This document shows positions 38,384 through 50,564 of a stretch of DNA of 64,000 bases, piece after piece. The position numbers and the translations under genes are program-made. The stretch covers positions 61,141,980 through 61,205,979 of the forward strand of contig NC_068575.1 in NCBI RefSeq assembly GCF_025698545.1, in the 5' to 3' direction. A model generated the notes under the pieces. It worked only from the letters and a program-made list of their open reading frames with translations. It ran no database searches and was not told where the DNA came from. The DNA is from Gossypium raimondii. Taxonomy: Eukaryota > Streptophyta > Magnoliopsida > Malvales > Malvaceae. Each line of letters begins with the position of its first letter. Within the stretch, counting starts at the first letter, position 1.

Positions 38384-38650
38384 GACAAGATTCCGATAAG
38401 ATCGGATTGGGACATAACCGCCCAAGCAGCGCGGTCACCACCTTCGCAACAACATTAGCAACATAATTCGCCTCTCGAAATACATGCCTCACAAACACTT
38501 GCCCAACATTAGCATGTAACGCAGTAATACGGTACACCAACTCAAAGGGACTCTCACCTGCAGAAGGAGCATTCAGCAAACACACAGCCTGAGAGCAATT
38601 GAGCTCGACCAACAACCTATTGAACCCCCTTGATCGGGCAACAATTCCAT
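38384..38650 (-). pseudogene. LINE RNase H-like fragment
   Basis: The minus frame reads LVELNCSQAVCLLNAPSAGE, then SPFELVYRITALHANVGQV, then FVRHVFREANYVANVVAKV. This matches the RVT_3/RNase H domain at the end of plant non-LTR retrotransposon ORF2, including the H-x-x-R-x-x-N-x-x-A/V-D/N core. It is cut off on its 3' side by the MULE at 38383. The catalytic reverse transcriptase is missing. Confidence 0.7.
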
Positions 38651-39950
38651 TTTCAGCTAATAATATAAAGTGGTTGTAATCTTCTCACATTCAAATTTTA
38701 TTTCTTCTACTTTTATTTCTTTAAACTTTTTTTTAATATTTCAATATTCAAAATATTAAAATAATTAAAATTATTCTATTAAATTCACTGGTGTAACACA
38801 TTAAAGTAATAAAAAAACACATTTAATCGCCATGCAAAAAATGACGTTGTAATAAACTTAAATTTAATAAAAAAATTATAATAAAAGAAACTTAATAATG
38901 TTAACAATTAGACTTACATTTAAAAAAATGAAAAGTAGAATAATTAAATTTATAGAATTAAAAGTAGGATGACTAAATTCTAAATGTTTAACCTATAATA
39001 ATTATAGACTAATTAGATTAAATTGTATAGACAAATATTGTAGCACGTTTTTAGAAGTTTTTGTTTGTTTTTATAGCACATTTCTATCTGCTTATGTATG
39101 TAGTCTTACTCTTGCAAGTGATTTTAGAGATGGTTTTGTTGTCGTCTTATCCAATTTTATGGATATTCGATTCTTTTGCCAATTTTTGCTTGTTGCTTTG
39201 GTCCATCCGAGGTTGATTTCTTTATTGTATTAAGTATTTGCAATAACTCGAAAAATTTCATATTTGAGTTATGGCAGAGCCAATTGTTAGCGTACCATAA
39301 TGTTCATTTGACGTTGAGGTTGAATCCTTTATTGTGTTGATGGAGCTTATCCTTCATTACTTCTCCCGAATGGTATAGTACCACTAATGGAATGACTTAA
39401 TTTTCCTTTAAAAAAACAATCCATATATTCTTTCAAAAAAAATCCGCATATTATATAATGACATATTTGTTAATAGAATAACAAACTCTAAATTTTGATA
39501 ATTCTTGACCATATACTTTAAAAATAATCCACACTGCCAACAAGTGTGGGCACAATGTAATAGTAAGGCACACTTAAAGGGAGAACATAGATTTAGATCT
39601 TAAAGACAATATTGCCGGGAGGGACAGTTATGAATCCTAAACATAGACCGTAAAACGGGTATGAAGAATATAAAAACAAAATCTACACTATATATAGTAT
39701 ATTTGATTAATATAAATTAGTGTCTCAACACCATGGCTAGGTATATAATGTTTTATGTCAAATTATAAACATGGTTGCTTTACTATGTTTAAATATAGAA
39801 TTTAATATTTATATTTAATTTTACATAATCTAGTTCTACTACTTTTTTAGTCCAAATAGTTGACACCCTTAATTATTTCAATAAAATTTTTAAAAGTTAC
39901 TCATTTCAAGCTTATCATACCAAAATAGATTTTTTGGTTAAATTCCATTA
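38651..39950. other. AT-rich spacer
   Basis: Contains a somewhat GC-richer stretch at 39090-39390 with no convincing coding frame. I see no gene, repeat boundary or regulatory motif I can support. Confidence 0.45.
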
Positions 39951-39954
39951 GTGG

Positions 39955-41075
39955 TCCTTGTACTTTGCAAAATTTTAGGATATAGTCATTGTATTTTAAT
40001 TTGATCATTTTAGTCCTTATACTTTTAAAATTTTAAAATTTCAGTTTTACCAAACAATAACTATTAAATTCATTCAACTTCAAAATCTAATTTGGCAAAC
40101 ATATTATCACATGTGTAATGCCATGTTAGCTTCACATATTACTCATTAAAAATTCAGTTAGTAGATTAACATTGTCATTTACATCAAGACTGAAATTTTA
40201 AAATTCATAAAGTATAGGGATTTAGAATTATCCAATTGAAGAATATGGACTAAATCTACAACTATACACATAGTACATGACTAGTAATTAAATTTAACTA
40301 AATAGATTCAATTGTTACTATTTGAGTCAAGATTGAAATTTCAAAATTAAAAAAATATAAGGACTATTGACCAGTTCAAAAAGTATAAGGACTAGAATTG
40401 ATCAAATTAAAGTACATGAATTAAATCTAAAGTTGTCCAAGGGCAATGCCACCTGAAAAATGGGAGGTTTTGGGCAAAAATATATTCCTAAAAGATGGGC
40501 TTAGGCAAAAAACAAGGTTTGTTTAGAAAATAGGTCAGGCCTCAGATAAGATTTTTTTGGGTCGAGCTCGACCTGAATTTTCAATAAAAAAACCCTGCTG
40601 TTTTTCTATGTTTTGTTGTTGTTTTTCCACTGTTTTGCTATCATTTCACTATTATGTTGCTACTATTTTGTTGTTAATGTTTAGATATTGTATAGCACTT
40701 GTTTTATTGTTAATTTTACTACTATTTTAGATGCATTTGCTTCTTAAGTTGCACTTATTTTAGTGTTATTTAAGTATAAATATTTTTTTAAAAATTTATT
40801 TTCAATTTTGTTAGGAAACATTTATTTTAATATTTTTAGCATATTTGATGTATTATGTTTTAAATTTTTTATATGAAAAAAGAAAATTTTTAAAAAATTA
40901 ATAAGGTCCCTAATTTAAGCATTTTTATCCGGACAAAAGTTTAGACCTATTTTTTGGGCCAGATCAAGCCCGAGTCTAGCAATTGGGTCTAAAATTTTGT
41001 TAAGACCCAATTCAGCCCAATCCATAAACAACTCTAACTAAATCTATGACCTTTTCAAAATACAAAAATAATAGC
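39955..41075. repeat. Family B repeat interrupted by a hAT-like element
   Basis: The left arm has ccattagtggtccttgtact and tttaatttgatcattttagtcc. The right arm has the complement (ggactagaattgatcaaatt, aaagtacatgaattaaatc), so the unit is an inverted-repeat element of about 0.5 kb. The end of the right arm is separated from its continuation (actaaatctatgacctttt) by the 609-bp insertion at 40428-41036. Confidence 0.55.
40428..41036. mobile_element. Non-autonomous hAT-like element, 609 bp
   Basis: Ends TAAAGTTGT and ACAACTCTA are inverted repeats with one mismatch. Flanks ATTAAATC (40420-40427) and ACTAAATC (41037-41044) form an 8-bp target duplication with one change. The interior is T-rich with tgttgttgtttttcc and gttttattgttaattttact, shared with 1-405. 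It has no transposase. It is inserted in a family B repeat. Confidence 0.7.
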
Positions 41076-41560
41076 AAAATTTAAATTTTTTTTATGTTGG
41101 AAAGGTGGTTTTAAGAAAAACTCACCACAACTAATGGTATTGATAAAGTATACAATCAAATGTTATCGTTATCTTTTAGTGGAAAAAAAAACAAGAAGAA
41201 CACGATAGAATCGTTTAGGCTTTCTTTTTATATAAGTATTATATATATGATGTGGAGAGGAGTCACCAAAGTCACTAAAAAAAAGTGGCCATTAACGGTG
41301 GTGCAAGATGGCGTAGGCCATTAATCAATCTACAATGGAAACCTTTTCAAAGTATGGTTGCCTTCCCTAGCCATCAATCTGTCATGTCGGAACACTACAA
41401 CCCAGTGAATGATATCAGTAATTTGGCCACTTTACTTGCTGCACATCCTCAAATTGCCTAAAATCTGCTCCACCACGATGAAATTGCTTTGCACGCTTGC
41501 ATAGTGGATAATTGGAACCATGGTGAAATTTAGGGTCCATTTCTAACACCTCCATGTAAG

Positions 41561-41583
41561 TATATATATATATATATATATAT
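41561..41583. repeat. (TA)n microsatellite
   Basis: About eleven perfect TA units within non-coding spacer. Likely length-polymorphic. Confidence 0.85.
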
Positions 41584-42399
41584 GAATGTTTGAAGCAGAT
41601 TAATTTAATTGGATCGGGAATTAGTGGAAGTATCAACTTGAAAAATAGTATCAGATTAATTGAATCGTAATTGGTATGAATCACTTGAATCAATTTAGAA
41701 ACGATTGAATCGATGATTGAACTGTTTTTGAGAATAACTTTTTTATAAATTTTTAATTAGATTGATGAATTGGTGGTCTGATTAGTTTAACCATTAGTTC
41801 GATTCTTTTACCCATAATCTTTACTAACCCTTAAATAAAAGAAAAAAAGACTGCTAATGTTCATACAAATATATCTACCTCTAAATTTTGAAATTTCTTT
41901 TATTTAAATGTTTTTGAAATTTTATTTTAACTTTGTAGTTAATGTTCAAAAATAGGATCATTTGTGTCTCCAAAAATTCTAAATGCGTTTTTTAATTTGA
42001 TTTCTTTATAAGATGTATAAATTTTATGATAAACTTGATAACAATTTTAATTTAATTTGGTAAGTTAATACAAAGTAATATTTGAATACCACTTGATAAA
42101 AAAATTAAGTTAAATAATTGCAGTATTTAAAGATAAAGTAGTGTCTAAATTCATACATAATTAAAAGTGTTTTAGTAATTTTGACATCAAATTATCATTA
42201 TTCATGACGACTTGAAAATCATAAACAATCGTCAACCTCAAACCGTTATCATTGAGATCTCGAGATGATAAGTCGGACATTAATTTAACAAGACGTTAGT
42301 TTAGATCTCAAATCCCATCAAAATATACTTTTTTTCAAAAATTTAAATACTATTAAAAATAATATTTTGATAAATAATTATTATTTTCATACTATTTTA

Positions 42400-42410
42400 G
42401 GGGGGGGGGG
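42400..42410. repeat. Poly-G run
   Basis: Eleven consecutive G residues in otherwise strongly AT-rich DNA. Length is prone to sequencing error and slippage. Confidence 0.7.
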
Positions 42411-42773
42411 AGTCTGGGCACTTAATTCACGAATTTCATGGACAATATATTAAGTGGAACGTGGATAATGAAGGGTTGAAGTGAAAATAAAGTGAGATAA
42501 ATCCACTTTATATATCATTTTGTCGCTGTTTTTATCACATGTCAATTATGGACTTCAAAAACTTTTTCAACTTCTTTTTTGCTTTCATTTTCGTACCGTG
42601 CAAACCATTTATATATTATTTCAAACAGTCACATGCACCGACAATTAATTTGATGTTAAATGTTTAATTTATTTTTTTGTCATGACATTTTAGTCTAGTT
42701 TCGATTATTTTATCATGACATTTTCAATTTTTATTCGGTTTTTTATATGTTTTAATTTAAAATCCAATTTAAA

Positions 42774-42778
<5 letters not shown>

Positions 42779-42808
<30 letters not shown>
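42779..42808. repeat. (TA)n microsatellite
   Basis: Fifteen TA units in non-coding spacer. Likely length-polymorphic. Confidence 0.9.
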
Positions 42809-42809
<1 letters not shown>

Positions 42810-44330
42810 CACTCAACCTATCCAATCCAGTTAGGTCAACCCCATCGAGTCTAGTTCTGTTGCTCCTAATGACAAGTTGGTTGTATGGTAAGGTTAAAAC
42901 TCTAGTGAGTTTGAGATTCTAACAATCTTATCTTGTCCTACCATGAATGAATCATGTCTAAATTTATTCTAATTTATATCTAAATCTATTTTAAGTTTTT
43001 AACTATCAGATGATATTTTAGTATATTATTTGTAATTACACTTTTAGCATTAGGTAAAGAATTTTTTTTAATATTATATGTTTTTATCATATTTTTACCT
43101 TTTTAATAATTTATTTTTAATTTATTAATAGGAGGATAATACGTCTTATCGTACTCAAACTCACGTCCTCCCGCATTAATAATGATATCATTGTTAATCA
43201 AATTAATACTCGATTAGCGTATCGTAAAAAAAAAAACTTAAAATGATTATGATATTATATTAAAATCGATGTATATGGCTTAAACGCGAATAAAATGTTT
43301 TGATATTGTGGATCAAACACATCAAAGAAAAGTGGCCTTTTTAACAATGGGATCTGACCTGCCTCCCTTTTTCTCACTTTGAGTTAGTTTGGCAATTGGC
43401 ACTCGTCAATTCTGCTTTTCTCACTAGTAAGCTCTGTGTGTGTTTTAAAGTAAGGTATATTTTTAAATTCGATAATTAAAAATTATTTATTTTATAAAAT
43501 AATATATATTATGATAATGATTTTTTATTTTTATATAAAATCAATAAAAAGAGAGTTGAACTAGAGATAATAATATTTACATCAACAAAACTTGTGTTTA
43601 GTTTATAAAGTTGTTTTTAAAGAAAATATTTAATTTGGGGTATTTTAAAATCTACTCAAAGAATATCAAAAAAAAAAAAAAACAACTAAAACAGTTATAA
43701 AAACATTTAAAATTTTAAAAATTTAGGGGGAAATTTTGACTATTTAAAGAAAAACTTTTGAAACATGTCTTCTCATAATTAACGGAACTTCTTAAAAAGT
43801 GTTTTTATTCGTGGATTTTATCTTCCAGCTTTACAAAAAATTTACCCGAAACCCGAAATAGTGACGGGTTCACAAAATGAAAACCCCTTCACTCACCAAG
43901 AAAATATCAAACATTCACTTTTAATCAAATTTATATGACATTAATTGTTCTCAATAGTTGATATAGAAAAGCATTATTAAATGGTAGTGCCTCTAATTTT
44001 AACTATTATCCATTTTCATATTTTACTTCACTCATAATTAAAGACAGAAAAGGCTTTCCTAAAGAATTATTAAAACTCAGAAAGTGAAAAACTATATGCA
44101 CATTTCCACTCTAAATATAATATATTTATGATTTAAAAATATATTTTTTCTCAATTGACACGTTAAAAACGAAATTTGACGTCGAATTTTATTACTTGCA
44201 ATTTTAATAAAATTTGAATGCAACTGTAACCTACATCCATACTGTTATACTATTATCAATCTTATTAGATGATTCCTTACCATTAACTTAGTAGTGAATG
44301 TATATTAAATTTAAATTACAAAATTGTTGG

Positions 44331-44930
44331 GAATTGACTCAAATAAATAACAAAAAAGAAAAATAAAGAAAATCAAGCACACAAATTTTATATGAAAAAT
44401 CCTTAGTTAAGAGGATAAAAAATCATAGAAAAAAGAGACATTAACTTTTCACTAAATAAGTAAACAAAACGAGAGTACAAGATTGAAAAAACAAATCTAA
44501 AAGAACAAAACTCAAAACCCCGAATACAAAGCTCTGACTTATGAACACAATTTTCTCCATAACTATCATGAAACTCTCTTCAAAACTCATACGCGACTAC
44601 ATCTTGATTGGCCTCACAAAAATGAGATACAATGGCCCCTTTAAATAGGCTAAGATTGAGGGCTAAAACAACTAAGTAATCAAAGTCCAACCGGGAGACG
44701 AAACCCTGCTTGGAGTCTAAAATGCAGCTGCTTACTTGAGGAATATGTCGCGTCGTTGTGATGTCCCATGCTTCCTCGTCGTGGTCATGCATGCATTGAG
44801 CGAAGAAATTCTCCGCGACGTCGCCTCTACTTTGGTTCCTCTTTGGTACATCATCAATTGTATTTCAAAGTGCTTGCAAAGTGTTCAATAAATGCGAGGC
44901 ACACTCCACGAAAACAAATAGTATGTATTA
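44331..44930. repeat. LTR-like or promoter-bearing repeat
   Basis: Starts near tgttgggaattgactc, similar to the beginning of many copia LTRs. It contains a minus-strand CCTATTTAAAGGGGCC TATA-like motif near 44636. Short words (ttttcactaaataagta, ccccgaatacaaagc) recur at 22300-22430. A second LTR, primer site or target duplication was not found, so the class is uncertain. Confidence 0.3.
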
Positions 44931-45324
44931 AATTATGTCGTTATGATATGGGTAAAAGTAAAATATTTATGTAAAAGTTATATTTATAAAAAAAAAGTAA
45001 TTTATTGAATGAACCACGAGTGGTGTAATAAAAGTCATGTGTACAAATTTTCATTAATCATGGGTTCGATCCTTGAACTCTTGATTATTTTAAGTAATGT
45101 GTTTTAGTTGTTTATTTAAATTAAAGATGTTATATAAGAAAACACAAAACACCATTGCAACAACATTTATTACTTTTCAAAAATTAAATCAATTTTTAAT
45201 TGAGTTGATATTTGATTAACTCGTACCACTATTTCAACTAAAAATATTATAATTGCATATATATATAAATTACTAATTAAAATTTCTTCATTTATCCTCT
45301 CTCTCTTTTATATATATATATATA

Positions 45325-45354
45325 TTTTCTTTTCTTTTCTTTTCTTTTCTTTTC
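45325..45354. repeat. (TTTTC)6 microsatellite
   Basis: Six perfect TTTTC units directly following a short (TA)n tract at about 45309-45324. Confidence 0.9.
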
Positions 45355-46479
45355 TATGTTCAATTATTCCACTCTTTTCAATATTCTTTTACCTTTTTTT
45401 TCTATTATTTGATTATTTTATTTTACCTATAAAATAAATAATAATAATAATTTGATTTTAGAGGATTAGTATATTTTAAAATAAGTATTAAGCTCTCTTC
45501 CTTCTAATTTGTCTACAAATCAAAAAAGTAAGTATAAAAAGATGAAATAATTGGACTAAATGGAGATTTTTAAAGATTTGGATTAGCCATAAACCAAACG
45601 TAATCTATAATTCACATGCAACCATGTGTTTATCACACGCACTAATTTGTTTGTTTTTTAAAAAATAATTGAAGCATGCATTGCGTGTCTAGCTCTTTAA
45701 TTTAATTAATTAATTAATTTCTTTTATTATCCAAGCCCTCTCTCTAAACTTAACCATTTAACTATTTTTTTATATATTTAAAGAGGTTGCTGATAAAAGC
45801 ATGACGTGGAAATGAAGATTACCACCAAAATTCTATTAATTAATTTATTTAAAATATTAAATTAAGATGTAAAACTTGTAATTCATTAAACCTTCAATTT
45901 CATTAAAACTACCTAAGACATTGCCTTTTCGATTTTTTTCAAAGTTTTCATTTAAATTTTTTTATCATATATTTTACTTAAAATTTTTCATCAAACTCGT
46001 GGATGTCTCGTAATTTAACACGTCAGATGTTGTTAACTATTAGACCTTAACCCTTTCCTTTTGTGCATTACTGATGATGCAGTTAGTCTTTTGAGGCTTT
46101 TGATAGTTTTTCTTGGTTGATCGATGTTTATCGTCAAGTTGATTTGATGATGGTAGGGTTAGGATGTAAATTTCAATAGTTTGGTCGAGTTAATGCATCT
46201 CTAATTTATTTATGAATTATTGCAATTACTACCAAATTGTTTATGGCATTTGTGTATTAATTTGTAATAAATTATTTATTATTTGTACTATGTGCCATGT
46301 GTCATGGTTGTTTTAATAACAATAGTTTCTTCAAACAACTTGTATAAAAGATGATTCAGGATGAGACTATACATGTTCACATCAAACGTGGTTTTTATTC
46401 TTCCGGTAAGAAAGAGTTCAGCTCGATGTTTTTAATCAAGATAGAAGGACTACTCAATCTAATGATATCATGAGCTAAA

Positions 46480-47384
46480 TGGTAATCAACCTTTCATCAA
46501 TTAGTTTTTGGAGACTCAGTCTTAAATGTAATGCTTTTTAAATTAAATCATTGGTTGAATCGATTAGACTATTGATCCTTAATCTAATTGGTCTGATTGG
46601 TTCAAATCAAATAAACTATTAAAAATTCATATATATTTTTTAAATTATATAATTTAATTCAACTGCTTTTTAATCTGATTTTTCCAAATTTAACAGTCCC
46701 GTCTAAGTTTTAAAACACTGAACAATCAGTAAAAACGGATTTATTTGATAACATTTCCGATTCCCAAGTCAAAGAATTATCATCATAAACTTAAAATATA
46801 ATCAAATCGATTTAAAAAATACAACAAAATCACAATTCTACGGAGTTGATATACAAATCTATTGCGTCAAACATGCTCAATAAAATACCTCTATACAATC
46901 ATTTTGAATTCTCTTCTTCGAAGGAATCAACAAAATTCACAAGTGAAAAATAACTTAAAAGCTAAACACGAAATTACACCAAAAAGAGTGAAAAAAAGTG
47001 ATTTCCTTTGGAAATTTACCATCTCGTTTTCTCTTGTGAAGGCGTACTTTCGGGAAACTATCGACTCGAATCAGTAGCGAAGTGAAACTATCAGTGATAG
47101 TAAAATATGGAGTTAAATAAGCGGGAAAAAGAGAAATGCCAATTGATGACATAGCGTCGAGGCAGTTGTTGGCTGAGAGAGTGATGGGAGAGCTTGGGAT
47201 GGAACAAAGTGAAGAAATGATTGCGGGGTTTGCCAAAAGAGTGTGCATAGGCCATAGGGAAGCGATGTCCGGGAGAGGGGTGGGCTTGCCGAATGAAGAC
47301 TAGAAGAGAAAAAAACATGCTGGGCCCTTTAAGAGTCGGTGACTGAGAGGGTTGTGACCCGGTGAGTTGCTCCGAGTTACTCAT
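46480..47384 (-). pseudogene. Partial duplicate of CDC7 exons 1-2 with introns
   Basis: Sequence collinear with 14567-15295: the start codon region, exon 1, intron 1, exon 2 and most of intron 2, in the same orientation. Exon 1 similarity shows as SLCSIPSSPITLSANN and MSSIGIS, against SLCSIPNSPITLSDDK and ISSIGLS in the source. It is frameshifted near 47300, about 25 bases are missing from exon 2, and about 200 bp of AT-rich DNA is inserted in intron 2 (roughly 46530-46740). Keeping the introns means duplication at the DNA level, not retroposition. Similarity stops at the ATG, so the promoter was not copied. Confidence 0.85.
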
Positions 47385-48863
47385 ACCATCATACCAACAA
47401 CATTACTAATAATAATATTATTATCGTTATCTTGATCGGAACCAATATCCTCAAATGCTCCATGATTCTTTCTATTTTGTTAAGAAAAGCTTTTGGAATT
47501 GATTTGAGCGGGAAGTTGACAAATGCCCCTAAATTGTGCAAGATATTGCAATGGATGCGAAGCCTTTCCTCTTACTCTGAAGAATATCTTAGTGAATGTC
47601 TAATTGTTCTGGGCCAAGAATATGTGGCCTTCATTGGCAGGTTGTGGGTTTAATATTTTGATTTAATTAATGAACGTCTAGTAAAACATTAAGAAATTAT
47701 TTTTTAACCGAAGTTTTATTTCAATAGTTAATCATCCTCTTCATTAGCCAATCCCTTTATCTTAGACTTAATGCTGCTCTTCATTTACTCAAAAAATAAT
47801 CGACTTCTTTTAAGCATAATGATAAAATTATGTTATCAATTTAAAAAGATGTGAATAAATATATTTTAAAAAAGCTATAAACTTTTTAATAATTTATTAA
47901 ATTTTATAATTTTTATGAAACACATAAACCATCACGTAACACACCCATCAATTTATTCATTTAACAAAAAATCAATTTGACAATATTAAAAGTGACAAAA
48001 TTGAAGTCAAAAGGGTCGTCATCCGTTTCCGTGTTAATAGCTTTGGTTTCCACTAATTATGAGATGATATGAAAGTAAGACGTGGAAATGGTGATGATTT
48101 CTTTTATAAAGATACCATTATCCAAAAAGGAATTGTACGTGCAAAAATTCAAATCTTAGAAGTTAAGAAAAATAGATTAAGATTAGGAGAGAAAATGGTT
48201 AAAAATTGTATGTGGATAGATCACAGATGATCAACACGAGAAGCAGCGGCTGGATTTTTTTCACATTAAATAAACTTAATTTATTCGATGTAACAAATTT
48301 ATGCTTAGTATCAAGTAACGTATAATTTCGACTCCTACCATTATTTATTATAACTACAGTCGCAATAAATACATAGCCATAAGTTAAATATATATTATCT
48401 GCTTCAGCCCATTTGATCTCATGATTTTGTCCCCAAAATACACCACCCAAATGTTAAAGATACACAATCAATGTGAAATTCATGATTACCTTGATCCTAA
48501 AATAAAAAAGGAAAATGATTCACCAACATAATATGCCAAGATGACCGCTCTTTGTAATTACCTAGCATGCAGTTAAGGCATGGTTTATCATAAATAATCC
48601 AGAGAAGGCAGCACTTCGTTAAGACATGTAAAATATTTGCATACAATATGAGAATGATATACAATTTGATCCTTAAGCAGTTATGCTCTATCTTTTGTTC
48701 CATTCATAAGCAACGGCAACTCAATTTACAAGGGAAGAACAAGCATATATACTTTGCTTCAGCCTAAAGAAAATATTATTCGCGATTTATTTATGTACGT
48801 ACACGAGAAGGTAAAAAGGGACGATGTTACCTACAACATCTCCTGTGTTGTAACAGCAGGTTT
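47385..48863. other. Spacer and probable 3' UTR of the PTPMT gene
   Basis: A short open stretch at 47432-47653 (plus) has reasonable codon content but no recognised similarity, so I leave it uncalled. The segment nearest 48863 is likely the 3' UTR of the downstream minus-strand phosphatase gene. Confidence 0.4.
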
Positions 48864-50564
48864 TCAGTAGACATGGATGTCCACACTGATGGTACTTCCA
48901 AGGCAGCTGCTTTCTGTAGCGAGTTTCTTTGCTGATATCTTTTGATGTGCTTGGCAGGTTATCCACAAGCACGAGATTCTTGCTAGTGCTGCCTGACCGA
49001 CAACTCTAACTCGATAAACCATGCTAAGATCTGCCCATATTGTACTTCCCACGGCACCTGATTCAAGACTCTGGTCGTATCCGTCAAGATCAGCTTCTGT
49101 TACCACCACTACCGAACCATCATCAAAAGTCACAAGGTCTCGTGCAGGTGACAAGTCTGAAGTTCTTAAAATTAAATCCATCATGTAGCTGTGGAAGCCA
49201 GCCTTCCTCATTTTAAGATAGTAGAACTCTTCAACAGCCTGCAATTGAAAGAATGAGAGAGATTACTCAAATCCATTGTTTCAAAATCATGGTTATAGAA
49301 ATACCGATTCATTATTCCTGAACTCTGGATTGGAGAAAGTGAAACCCAAGACATTATACCTGCCATTGGGAAGCAGCTAAACGCACCCTTGGCCTGATCA
49401 ACTTCACATAATCATATGCAGAAACAGGTGTCATCTGCTTATAATATACCTATGTAGAACCAAAATTCATCAGTGCAGCTAGAACCAACAAGTAATACGG
49501 TCCACACACCTTTATAGTCTATACAGCACTAACCAGGTAACACAATACAATGGTTGTGCTGCGGCCACGACCAGCTTTACAGTGGACATATGTAGTTTGC
49601 CCAAGTGACACATTTCCTTCAGGAGAAAGAAAGAAATAACATTTCAGCAATAGAAATTTAAAAAAAAAAAAAAGCATTGAGAAACATTTGAACTATGTTA
49701 TAGTTTTTGTAAGAAAAAGGCCACTATCAGGCAAACTTGACCAACATAAGCAAAGCCCTCAAAGAACGCTTACTATGAATGAAATCAATTGCTTGGCATA
49801 TCGATGTCAAAGATGGTGCAAAGTAGTAGTCTCTTGTAGGGATCACCAAATGGTTAATGCCATAATTCTACCACAATATTGCAGAAAGAAAATTAACAAC
49901 GTTAAACATGAAAGGATTAACAACATAATGAAATGGAAAATTTCATAATGTAAAAAGGGACAACATTCACAAAACAAACATACAAGGTCTTGAAAAGTAG
50001 TAAAATATGAATAATGTAAATATACTAGAATGGAATGCCCACATGATAAAGAGATGTAGGAACCAGAGTTTCGTAAGGCTCGTTTAGTGTGATTACTCCA
50101 CGAACACCATTCTCCTTTAGCCTTGGAACATCAGTAGGAAATGGAACAGCACCTAACAGTATAAACTGGAAAAAGAAAAAGAAAGTCATATTAGAACTTG
50201 TAAAATAACTCTGCACTTGTAAGAATAGCAGATTACAATATAGATTATCCAAATACACATTATAAATATCATCTTCAACAACATCAACTACTTAAGATGA
50301 ACAAGACATGAACTTTAAGCTATACACCTCATCAACTCTATCCCACCACCGGAACTCAGGCTGAATCTTGTTCCTAACAACATTGTAAAACAAGGTCGGG
50401 TAAAACAGTGCACGAGCCCCCGCACCTACCAATACCCTTTTCGCATTCCATTCCTCAACGCTTCTTTCAATACCCAAGACCTCATTACTTCCATAATAAC
50501 TCTTATTTTCTTCTTCTCCAGCTCTTTCCGCCCCTTCCCCTGCCTGCAATTCCTCAATATGCAT
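48864..50564 (-). CDS. PTPMT: PTPMT-type dual-specificity phosphatase, phosphatidylglycerophosphate phosphatase
   Basis: Six exons (minus): 50564-50328, 50165-50043, 49867-49774, 49616-49534, 49449-49360 and 49238-48864. They give 333 aa with all junctions GT-AG and in frame. Conserved blocks are ARALFYPTLFYNVVRNK, WWDRVDEFILLGAVPFPTDV, GVITLNEPYETLVP, and the P-loop HCKAGRGRS, with nucleophile Cys164 and Arg170 of CX5R. Proteins of this type remove phosphate from phosphatidylglycerophosphate on the route to phosphatidylglycerol and cardiolipin, and some act on phosphoinositides. The C-terminal part (TFDDGSVVVVTEADLDGYD, then VYRVRVVGQAALARISCLW) matches the plant-specific extension. Length and start (MHIEEL) fit Arabidopsis At2g35680 as I recall it. 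Confidence 0.93.

Larger units (their letters stand above)
41076..46480. other. Long AT-rich intergenic region without genes
   Basis: More than 5 kb of spacer with microsatellites, a homopolymer G run and a possible LTR-like repeat at 44331-44930. The reading frames present are short and show no recognisable protein similarity. The tRNA-B-box-like gggttcgatcc at 45062-45072 lacks a matching A box, so I do not call a tRNA or SINE. Confidence 0.5.

Noticed and set aside
45062-45072. tRNA B-box-like gggttcgatcc
   Set aside because: No matching A box, cloverleaf or SINE structure could be built around it.
47432-47653. A 73-codon plus-strand frame
   Set aside because: Codon content is plausible, but there is no family match, splice support or promoter, so it was left uncalled.
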